64,000 nucleotides of DNA, taken from Hoeflea algicola (GTDB lineage Bacteria > Pseudomonadota > Alphaproteobacteria > Rhizobiales > Rhizobiaceae). Each line of letters starts with the position of its first letter. The first letter of the stretch is position 1. The DNA is taken from contig NZ_JAOVZR010000001.1 of NCBI RefSeq assembly GCF_026619415.1, forward strand, positions 2,774,501 to 2,838,500, given 5' to 3'. This document shows positions 53,761-61,058 of this stretch, piece by piece. The position numbers were made by a program, and so were the translations under genes. The notes beneath the pieces were generated by a model. The model ran no database searches. It worked only from the letters and a program-made list of their open reading frames with translations, and was not told the DNA's origin.

Positions 53761-55401
53761 ATGCTGACCCGGGCTGAACACCGCGCAGCGAGGGCCGGCG
53801 GCATTGCCGCCCTCGCTGTCATCGGCCTGGCTCTGGCCTTGCCGATCATCGTGCTCGTCTCCTATGGCCTAAGCAGCGATGCCGGCACCAGTCAGGGCAG
53901 CTATCTCTACCGGATCACCCGCTTCACCTTGTTGCAGGCAGGTCTTTCGTCCCTGCTCAGTGTCGTCTTCGCGGTTCCGCTGGCACGTGCACTGGCCCGT
54001 CGCCCGGTTTTCCCGGGACGGCGCTGGTTGATCATCCTCTTCACCCTGCCTCTCGGCCTGCCGCCACTGGTGGCTGCCCTTGGCCTGATCGAGATCTGGG
54101 GCCGCAACGGTGTTGCCAACACCGCCCTGGGTTATCTCGGCGCACAAACTCCCTTCTCGATTTACGGCCTGGGCGGCATATTGCTGGCGCATGTGTTTTT
54201 CAACCTGCCGCTCGCCACCCGCTTGATCCTGCCCGGCCTTGAACGGCTGCCGCGGGAATACTGGAAGACCGCCGCCAACCTCGGCATGGGCGGATTCAGC
54301 CTGTTCCGGCTGGTCGAATGGCCGGCAATGCGCGGGTCGATTGCCGGCGCCGCGGGTCTGGTCTTCATGCTCTGCGCCACCTCGTTCACACTCGTTCTGG
54401 TGCTTGGTGGCGGGCCGCGGGCGACAACGCTGGAAGTGGCGATCTACCAGGCGCTGCGGTTCGATTTCGATCCCGGCCGGGCGGTGCTCTTGTCGACTAT
54501 CCAGATCGTCCTGACGCTGACCATCATGGCAGGCCTCAAGCTTGTTTCCGCGCCGGCCGATCCCGGCAATACCAAGGGTGGCAGCGCCCACCGGCCCGAT
54601 GTCCGCGGCGGCGTGCACGCAATTGCCGATGCGGCTCTGATCCTGCTCGCGGTCATTTTCGTGGCAGCGCCGATGCTTGCCGTGATCGGCGCCGGACTGG
54701 TGGCGGATCTGCCGCGCCTGCTTTCCGACGCGATTTTCTGGCGGGCAACCGCAACCAGCCTCGGCATCGGCATCGCTTCGGCAGTGCTGGCCCTGTTGCT
54801 CTCAAGCCTGATGGTGCGAGCCCGACATTCGGCCAACGCCCCGACGTCCGCACCAGCGCCACGCCGGTTGTCAGGCCTCCGTTTGTTGTCCGCAATGTGG
54901 GGCGCTGCCGGATCACTGACGCTGCTGGTGCCGCCGGTGGTGCTGGGCGCCGGCTGGTTCCTGATGCTCGGCGGCGGCGCCGGGCAACTCGTTGCACCGC
55001 TCACCGCGATCGTCACCATCAACGCGCTGATGGCCCTTCCCTTCGTCATGCGGGTGATCGAGCCCGCCTATAATACCGCCATGGCGCGCAACAGCCAGCT
55101 GGCGCTGTCACTCGGCATCACCGGCATTAACCGCATAAGGCAGATCGACCTGAAGGCGATGCTGCTGCCGTTGGCGACCGGGTTTGCCTTTGCCTTGGCG
55201 CTGTCACTGGGTGATCTCGGCGCCATCGCCCTGTTTGGCAGCGATCGCATCATCACCTTGCCATGGCTGCTCTACCAGAAGCTCGGCAGTTACCGCACCA
55301 CCGACGCCGCCGGGCTGGCGCTACTCCTGGGAATCGCCACAATGGTGCTTATCTTCATCGCCGACCGGCTCGGCAACCGCGGCGGGACCCAGCAACCATG
55401 A
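53761..55401 (+). CDS. thiP: Thiamine ABC transporter permease
   Basis: 546-residue permease with 12 or so helices and two EAA-type coupling loops (LPREYWKTAANLGMGGFSLFRLVEWP and LALSLGITGINRIRQIDL), a fused double permease as in Salmonella ThiP. ATG 53761 is used; a TTG immediately in front (53758) is in frame. Sixteen bases after thiB and overlapping thiQ by four. Confidence 0.93.
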   Translation: MLTRAEHRAARAGGIAALAVIGLALALPIIVLVSYGLSSDAGTSQGSYLYRITRFTLLQAGLSSLLSVVFAVPLARALARRPVFPGRRWLIILFTLPLGLPPLVAALGLIEIWGRNGVANTALGYLGAQTPFSIYGLGGILLAHVFFNLPLATRLILPGLERLPREYWKTAANLGMGGFSLFRLVEWPAMRGSIAGAAGLVFMLCATSFTLVLVLGGGPRATTLEVAIYQALRFDFDPGRAVLLSTIQIVLTLTIMAGLKLVSAPADPGNTKGGSAHRPDVRGGVHAIADAALILLAVIFVAAPMLAVIGAGLVADLPRLLSDAIFWRATATSLGIGIASAVLALLLSSLMVRARHSANAPTSAPAPRRLSGLRLLSAMWGAAGSLTLLVPPVVLGAGWFLMLGGGAGQLVAPLTAIVTINALMALPFVMRVIEPAYNTAMARNSQLALSLGITGINRIRQIDLKAMLLPLATGFAFALALSLGDLGAIALFGSDRIITLPWLLYQKLGSYRTTDAAGLALLLGIATMVLIFIADRLGNRGGTQQP

Positions 55402-56123
55402 CCACAAGCCCAGCCATCGATTTCGCTCATGTGGCCTATGGAATCGGCGATCTCAGCGCCGAATTCTCATTTGCCCGCGCCCCCGGTACGGTGACGGCCA
55501 TTCTCGGGCCTTCCGGCGCCGGCAAGTCGACGCTGCTCAATCTCGCCGCCGGGTTTCTCACCCCGCGCTCCGGCGAAATTCGGATCGAGGGCCGCCGGGT
55601 CAACGATCTGCCGCCGTCCGAACGCGGCATTTCCATGGTGTTCCAGGACAACAACCTGTTTGCCCATCTCGACATACGAACCAATATCGGCATCGGCCTC
55701 GATCCGGCACTGCGGCTCGACGCCAGTGCTTGGGCACAGGTCGAAGCAGCGCTCGACCGGGTCGGGTTGCCCGGCTTCGGGCGGCGGATGCCTTCCACGC
55801 TCTCAGGCGGCGAACGCCAACGTGTTGCCCTTGCCCGTGCCTTCGCCCGTCGCCGCCCGCTGCTGCTGCTTGATGAACCATTTGATGGTCTCGGCCCGGG
55901 TCTGGCCGCCGACATGCTCGGTCTGATGCTCGACATCCGCGCCGAAGTCGGCGCTACCGTGTTGATGGTCACCCACGACCCCGACGAGGCCCGTGCGGCC
56001 GCAGACGAAGTGTTGTTCATCCACAAGGGGCGTATCGCCGCCGATGATCCGGCACAGGGCTTTTTTGAACGCCGCGATCTGCCCGATCTCGAGGCCTATC
56101 TCGGTCGTCAGAGCGGAAACTGA
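55398..56123 (+). CDS. thiQ: Thiamine ABC transporter ATP-binding protein
   Basis: 241-residue ATPase. Walker A GPSGAGKST, Q-loop MVFQDNNLFAHLD, signature LSGGERQRVALARAF, Walker B LLLLDEPFDGLG, H-loop VTHDPDEARA. Start ATG overlaps the thiP stop (ATGA). It energises thiamine and TPP uptake and ends the TPP-controlled operon. Confidence 0.95.
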   Translation: MTTSPAIDFAHVAYGIGDLSAEFSFARAPGTVTAILGPSGAGKSTLLNLAAGFLTPRSGEIRIEGRRVNDLPPSERGISMVFQDNNLFAHLDIRTNIGIGLDPALRLDASAWAQVEAALDRVGLPGFGRRMPSTLSGGERQRVALARAFARRRPLLLLDEPFDGLGPGLAADMLGLMLDIRAEVGATVLMVTHDPDEARAAADEVLFIHKGRIAADDPAQGFFERRDLPDLEAYLGRQSGN

Positions 56124-56260
56124 GCTTCCGCCACAATTTGGTCGCGCAGGTTTGCCACTGGAGAAGCGCCGCGAAGTAAGCTAAACCGTGGAACCGCCCC
56201 GGTTCCTGATGCTCCCCAGCCTCCGTCCCGGCATAGCTCAACCGAAAACAGACGCGGACA

Positions 56261-57760
56261 ATGGCCAAGAACCCAAGCCCACTTTTGACCATGACTGCCC
56301 CTGGCAGGAGAACGCCCCGGCTGGCTCTGGCCGTGCTCGGCGCCGCGTTGCTGTTGTCGGGCTGCCAGACCCTTGGTGTCGACGTCTACGAACCCAGCCT
56401 GAAGCCCTCGGATGCGCCACAAACGGCCGAGAAGGCCGGTGCGAGCGATCCGCGAACTCGCATTGGCGCCGATCAGCATCCGCGCATCATCGCCAGTTAC
56501 GGTGGCGAATTCCGCGACGCCAAGACCGAGCGGCTGGTCGCCCGCATTGTCGGCGCGCTCACACTGGTGTCGGAAAACCCGCAGCAGGCCTATCGTATCA
56601 CCGTGCTCAATTCGCCCGCCGTCAACGCCTTCGCGCTGCCCGGCGGCTATCTGTATGTGACAAGAGGACTGTTGGCGCTCGCCAACGACGCATCCGAAGT
56701 TGCCGCCGTTCTGTCTCACGAAATGGCCCATGTTACGGCCAATCACGGCATCGAACGGCAACGCCGCGAACAGGAAGTCGAACTCGCGGGCCAGGTGGCC
56801 GAGGAGCTGTTTTCCGACTCACTCGCCGGACGGCAGGTACTCGCCCGGGGCAAGCTCTCGCTCGCGGCGTTCTCGCGCAACCAGGAACTTCAGGCCGATG
56901 TCATCGGGGTAAGGATGCTCGGCGAGGCCGGCTACGATCCGTTTGCCGCCGCCCGGTTCCTCGAATCGATGAACGCCAACCAGCGTTTTGGCGCCGTCGA
57001 TCCTGAAGCCGACGCCAGCCTCGACTTTCTCGCCAGCCACCCCAACCCTCCGCAACGGGTGGAACTGGCCAAAAATCACGCGCGCGCCTTCGGCCAGGAA
57101 GGCGTCGGCGACCGCGGCCGTGACTACTACCTCGACGGTATCGACGGGTTGTTGTTCGGCGATAGCCCCAATGAAGGCTATGTGCGCGGCAATGAATTCC
57201 TGCATCCGGTGCTAGGTGTTCGGTTTGCTGTGCCCGAGGGTTTCCGGATCGACAACCAGGCCGAGGCGGTGTTGGCCACCGGGCCACGCGATCTGGCAAT
57301 CCGCTTTGATGGCGTCACCGACAAAAGCCGGCAATCGCTGGCAACCTACATCGCCAGCGGCTGGGTCACCGGTCTTGATGAAAGCTCTATACGTCAAACC
57401 CGCATCGGCGGCCTGCCGGCGGCTACCGCCAAGGCAAGTGCCGATAAATGGGATTTCGACATCACCGTGATCCGCATCAAGGACCGGATTTACCGGTTCC
57501 TCACCGCCGCACCACGCGGCAGCAGTGATCTCGCCGCGACCGCCTCGATCATCCGCTCCGGGTTCCGCAAGATGTCGTCAAGCGAGATCAAGGCACTCAA
57601 GCCGCTGCGCATCCGCATTGTAACAGCGTCTGCGGGCGACACGCTCACCTCGCTGTCAGCACGGATGCGCAAGGTCGAGCTGTTCAGGCTGCTCAACGCG
57701 TTATCACCCGGCCAGACCATCAAGCCCGGACAACGGATCAAGATCGTCACCGACCAGTAA
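56261..57760 (+). CDS. M48-family metalloprotease lipoprotein
   Basis: 499-residue periplasmic protease of the BepA/LoiP type. Lipobox LLSGC (Cys35) after an N-terminal hydrophobic stretch, zinc motif HEMAH (153-157) with the third ligand in NQELQADVIG, then a variable middle and a C-terminal LysM-like segment (IVTASAGDTLTSLSARM, PGQTIKPGQRIKIV) that may bind peptidoglycan. Likely role: outer-membrane protein quality control. Converges on rpoH2, a heat-shock sigma gene, which fits but does not prove a stress link. Confidence 0.9.
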   Translation: MAKNPSPLLTMTAPGRRTPRLALAVLGAALLLSGCQTLGVDVYEPSLKPSDAPQTAEKAGASDPRTRIGADQHPRIIASYGGEFRDAKTERLVARIVGALTLVSENPQQAYRITVLNSPAVNAFALPGGYLYVTRGLLALANDASEVAAVLSHEMAHVTANHGIERQRREQEVELAGQVAEELFSDSLAGRQVLARGKLSLAAFSRNQELQADVIGVRMLGEAGYDPFAAARFLESMNANQRFGAVDPEADASLDFLASHPNPPQRVELAKNHARAFGQEGVGDRGRDYYLDGIDGLLFGDSPNEGYVRGNEFLHPVLGVRFAVPEGFRIDNQAEAVLATGPRDLAIRFDGVTDKSRQSLATYIASGWVTGLDESSIRQTRIGGLPAATAKASADKWDFDITVIRIKDRIYRFLTAAPRGSSDLAATASIIRSGFRKMSSSEIKALKPLRIRIVTASAGDTLTSLSARMRKVELFRLLNALSPGQTIKPGQRIKIVTDQ

Positions 57761-57824
57761 GAGGGGCGCCCGCCAAGTCGGCAGCGAGCGCAAGCTCCTC
57801 CGCGCGGGTTCCTGATTTGGCGCG

Positions 57825-57842
57825 CTTTGCCTGCCGGCAAAG
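57825..57842. terminator. Hairpin between the M48 protease and rpoH2 genes
   Basis: CTTTGCC (57825-57831) pairs with GGCAAAG (57836-57842) across a four-base loop, in the gap between converging genes. No U-run follows on either strand, so it is a weak or bidirectional terminator candidate. Confidence 0.35.
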
Positions 57843-57872
57843 TGTCACCCCGTCATGGCTGACCAGACCATT

Positions 57873-58736
57873 CTACAGACTGGCAATTTCCGGTGTCTGG
57901 GTCGAAAGCACCGCCCGGAGTTTTTCCAGCGCGCGGTTTTCGATCTGCCGGACCCGTTCCTTGGAAATGCCAAGCGCCGTGCCCAGCGATTCCAGCGTTG
58001 CCCCGTCTTCAGCCAGCCTACGCTCGCGAATGATTCTCAGCTCGCGCGGATTCAGCGTGTTGAGTGCGTCTCCAAGCCAGATGCTGCGCCGTTCCTCGTC
58101 AATGATTGTCGACACCTGCTCATCGGGCAGCGGTTCGTCGCTCTTGAGGAAGTCCATCCGATCCGAAGACGCGCCGCCTTCGCCGTCCGATATCGGCGCG
58201 TTGAGTGACGAATCCGACCCTGAAAGACGCGCGTCCATCACGGCAACATCCTTGGCCTTGACGCCAAGCGTGCCGGCGATCTGCGTATGGATGGCGCTTT
58301 CGGTCAGAGTCGGGTCGCCTTGGGCCAGCCGCGCCCTCAATCGCCGCAGGTTGAAAAACAGCGATTTCTGAGCCGAGCTGGTGCCGCCACGAACGATGGA
58401 CCAGTTGCGCAGAATGTAATCCTGAATCGATGCCCGGATCCACCAACTGGCATAGGTGGAAAAGCGGACTTCGCGTTCCGGATCGAACCGGGCCGCTGCT
58501 TCCAGCAACCCGACATATCCTTCCTGCACGAGATCGCTCATCGGAAGGGCGAAATTGCGGAATTTCGACGCCATGGAAATAACCAGCCGCATATGCGCCA
58601 TGGTGATCTTGTGGAGTGCATCCTGATCCCTGTGGTCTTTCCAGGCCACGGCGAGGTCATGTTCCTCCTCACGTTCGAGATAGGGAGCAGCCATTGCCGC
58701 GCGTACCATTTGCCGGTTTGCGGAAGTCGCTGTCAT
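57873..58736 (-). CDS. rpoH2: RNA polymerase sigma-32-type factor RpoH2
   Basis: 287-residue group 3/4 sigma factor. Region 2 is complete (HMRLVISMASKFRNFALPMSDLVQEGYVGLLEAAARFDP, FSTYASWWIRASIQDYILRN), region 3 follows, and region 4 ends with GISKERVRQIENRALEKLR. An RpoH box-like element QKSLFFNLRRLRA (positions about 122-134) identifies the heat-shock type. Among the two rhizobial RpoH proteins this resembles RpoH2. GAAAGGAGGGTG precedes the ATG. Confidence 0.92.
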   Translation of the reverse strand: MTATSANRQMVRAAMAAPYLEREEEHDLAVAWKDHRDQDALHKITMAHMRLVISMASKFRNFALPMSDLVQEGYVGLLEAAARFDPEREVRFSTYASWWIRASIQDYILRNWSIVRGGTSSAQKSLFFNLRRLRARLAQGDPTLTESAIHTQIAGTLGVKAKDVAVMDARLSGSDSSLNAPISDGEGGASSDRMDFLKSDEPLPDEQVSTIIDEERRSIWLGDALNTLNPRELRIIRERRLAEDGATLESLGTALGISKERVRQIENRALEKLRAVLSTQTPEIASL

Positions 58737-58977
58737 GACACCCTCCTTTCGATCTTATGTCCTATTCATATTACGCGCCTAACCGGACTTCGGATCATCA
58801 AGACCAATGACATCACCGTGATTGCACTTCCTGCCCTGGTTCCATGCCCTGCGATGGATGCAGACCGAATACGCCGCAATCAACCAATCTCGTTACGGTC
58901 TGCGCGTGTAACTCAACGGATGACAGAGCCGAAGGTTCCAATCAGAGCGTCGTCCTATTGATCGAATGAAGCAGCAT

Positions 58978-59014
58978 AAAAAAGGCCCGGGTCGCTGCAT
59001 GCGGCCCGGGCCTT
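58978..59014 (-). terminator. Intrinsic terminator of carD
   Basis: Ten-pair stem AAGGCCCGGG/CCCGGGCCTT (58982-58991 and 59005-59014), followed on the minus strand by a run of U (complement of 58978-58983). Lies 22 bases after the carD stop. The stretch 58737-58977 upstream of rpoH2 shows no other gene. Confidence 0.8.
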
Positions 59015-59036
59015 GAAAGACTGCTGTGGGAAGCTG

Positions 59037-59630
59037 TTACGCAGCTTCTTCCTGGGCGCCATCTTGCGCGCCGTCCTGAGCGGCTTCCTCGTCACTGGCC
59101 TTGCCACGCTTGGGGCCCTTGTTGAGGTTGGTCTCGATCAGACGAACCGCCTCGGTGTCCGACATCTTGTTGACGGCCCCGAGTTCACGCGCCATCCGGT
59201 CGAGCGCTGCTTCATAAAGCTGACGTTCGGAATACGACTGTTCCGGCTGGTTTTCGGCCCGATACAGATCGCGAACGACTTCTGCGATCGAAATCAGATC
59301 GCCGGAATTGATCTTGGCATCATATTCCTGCGCACGGCGCGACCACATGGTGCGCTTGACGCGGGCGCGACCCTGCACAACCTTCAATGCGCGCTCAACA
59401 AAGTCGGTTTCCGACAGTTTGCGCATACCGATGGTTGAAGCCTTGGCGACCGGCACCTTGAGCCGCATCTTGTCCTTTTCGAAATCGATCACAAAAAGCT
59501 CAAGCTTGTGACCCGCCACTTCCTGTTCTTCAATGGCGACAATCTGGCCAACGCCGTGAGCCGGATAAACAATCGCTTCACCGGTCTTGAAACCCTGTCT
59601 CTGTGAAGGCTTTTTCTGCTGGGTTGTCAT
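59037..59630 (-). CDS. carD: CarD-family transcriptional regulator
   Basis: 197-residue CarD-like RNA-polymerase-binding protein. N-terminal CarD/Tudor-like domain (GEAIVYPAHGVGQIVAIEEQEVAG through KMRLKVPVAKAST), a basic helical middle (RARVKRTMWSRRAQEYDAKI) and an acidic Ala/Glu-rich C-terminal tail. Related to mycobacterial CarD, which stabilises open complexes at rRNA promoters. ATG 59630 has GGGAG upstream; the leader holds a triple repeat. Confidence 0.92.
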   Translation of the reverse strand: MTTQQKKPSQRQGFKTGEAIVYPAHGVGQIVAIEEQEVAGHKLELFVIDFEKDKMRLKVPVAKASTIGMRKLSETDFVERALKVVQGRARVKRTMWSRRAQEYDAKINSGDLISIAEVVRDLYRAENQPEQSYSERQLYEAALDRMARELGAVNKMSDTEAVRLIETNLNKGPKRGKASDEEAAQDGAQDGAQEEAA

Positions 59631-60043
59631 GCGTTTTCAAAACTCCCTGTTACGGAACCGGACACTGGAGCACGGACATGGTTTGTCCGGACAGGTCCTG
59701 CGCACGCCGGGGGGCGTATGCCCTAACAAAACCACGACGCGGGCAAAACCGGCAAAACGGACGAATTGGACAAACGTCGCGCGGCGAGTGCCGTTCCGCC
59801 AGCACTTGCGCTGAGAGGAGGTCGGTCGCCGTTGGTAAGGACGTTTACTTCCGTTTTTGCTTCTTGTTTCGCCCCGACGGCGCCTTGAAGATGTCAGTAA
59901 GACGAAACCTATCACAAAATATGACGGAAATCAACGATTTGCGCGCGCACGTCGCTGCCGCCCATCATCATCGATGTCGGCAATCGTCCTCCATGATGCA
60001 ACGCAACAGTCAAATTGCTGCAAAGCAACATCAAATGGCGTGA
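59631..60043 (-). other. 413-base spacer between fdxA and carD, with carD leader repeats
   Basis: No frame in this gap looks protein-coding. Three CGGACA copies stand on the plus strand at 59659-59664, 59673-59678 and 59688-59693 (spacings 14 and 15); the last forms the perfect palindrome TGTCCGGACA (59684-59693), and the second forms an inverted repeat with the third block (CGGACA-TGGTT-TGTCCG). A further hairpin ACGCC/GGCGT lies near 59707. These are likely carD control or leader elements. Confidence 0.4.
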
Positions 60044-60382
60044 TCAGTCGCCCTCGCCGGGCTCCGCCGAAAAGTACTTTTCGAACTTGGCAGGCGTACC
60101 GTCAAAATCCTTGGCGTCGGCAGGCGGGTCGCGCTTGATTGTAATGTTGGGCCATTTATCGGCGAATTCGGTGTTGACCTCAAGCCATTTCTCAAGCCCC
60201 GGCTCGGTATCGGGCTTGATGGCCTCGGCCGGACATTCCGGCTCGCAAACGCCGCAATCGATGCATTCATCGGGGTGAATGACCAACATGTTGTCGCCCT
60301 CGTAGAAGCAGTCCACAGGGCAGACTTCAACGCAATCCATGTATTTGCAGCGGATGCAATTGTCGGTCACCACATAGGTCAT
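60044..60382 (-). CDS. fdxA: Ferredoxin FdxA (7Fe-type)
   Basis: 112-residue ferredoxin with one [3Fe-4S] and one [4Fe-4S] cluster: [21 protein letters not shown] and [16 protein letters not shown]. The C-terminal extension ([16 protein letters not shown]) is typical of Azotobacter-type FdI. Cytosolic electron carrier of unknown partner. ATG 60382 follows AGGAGATAC. Located between the S4-protein gene and carD. Confidence 0.95.
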   Translation of the reverse strand: MTYVVTDNCIRCKYMDCVEVCPVDCFYEGDNMLVIHPDECIDCGVCEPECPAEAIKPDTEPGLEKWLEVNTEFADKWPNITIKRDPPADAKDFDGTPAKFEKYFSAEPGEGD

Positions 60383-60448
60383 CTGTATCTCCTGGCGTTT
60401 TGACGCGCTGCGCGTTCGTGCAATTGGGCGAATGCCGCACCGTCACTG

Positions 60449-60477
60449 TGTATTCATGCAACCGCGTTTTGGCTCAA
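60449..60477 (-). promoter_or_regulatory. Candidate fdxA promoter
   Basis: On the minus strand TTGAGC (60477-60472), 17 bases, AATACA (60454-60449). About 60 bases separate the expected start from the fdxA ATG. Confidence 0.45.
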
Positions 60478-60660
60478 GGAAAATTATTCCAATGCGAGAC
60501 GCATTCATGAACAACGGCGGTGAGGTACCGGCTTTAAGCACGCTTTGCAAGACTTCCAGCGCCACCAATTTGCCGCACCGCGACAGACGCCCGCCATGTG
60601 CGACAAATCGTCAGCCATTCGCAAACAAGGCACACCCCGCGCGCGATCGGGCCGCAGCGG

Positions 60661-61047
60661 TCAATCGTCTGCATCTGACTGGAGAAACCGGTCGATTACC
60701 CGCCGGTCACGTTTGGTCGGACGGCCGGCGCCGGGTTCCCTCTGGCCCACGGCATTGATCTTTTGTGTTTCGCTCGGCGCGGGCGTGAGGTCATCATACA
60801 GCGCCTGGGCTTCCGGCGCGGGACCGCGCCGATGGCCGCAGGCAACGATTCTGAGCACCAGGATACGGCGCTCCAACGAAATCGTCAGCACGTCCCCCGG
60901 CTTGACCGAAAGACTCGGCTGATCGATCTTTTCGCTGTTGACCCGCACATTGCCACCGGCAACAAACTTGCCGGCAAGGGTCCGGGATTTGAGCACGCGC
61001 GCGAAAAACAACCATTTGTCGATTCGCAGGCGCGCCGGTTGATTCAT
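60661..61047 (-). CDS. S4 RNA-binding-domain protein (HSP15-like)
   Basis: 128-residue protein with an N-terminal S4 domain (RIDKWLFFARVLKSRTLAGKFVAGGNVRVN) followed by a basic tail. It resembles Hsp15/RluB-type small RNA binders that act on stalled 50S subunits. Lies 11 bases after the helicase gene in the same orientation and is probably cotranscribed with it, upstream of fdxA and carD. Confidence 0.88.
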   Translation of the reverse strand: MNQPARLRIDKWLFFARVLKSRTLAGKFVAGGNVRVNSEKIDQPSLSVKPGDVLTISLERRILVLRIVACGHRRGPAPEAQALYDDLTPAPSETQKINAVGQREPGAGRPTKRDRRVIDRFLQSDADD

Positions 61048-61058
61048 TCAGGCCCGGC

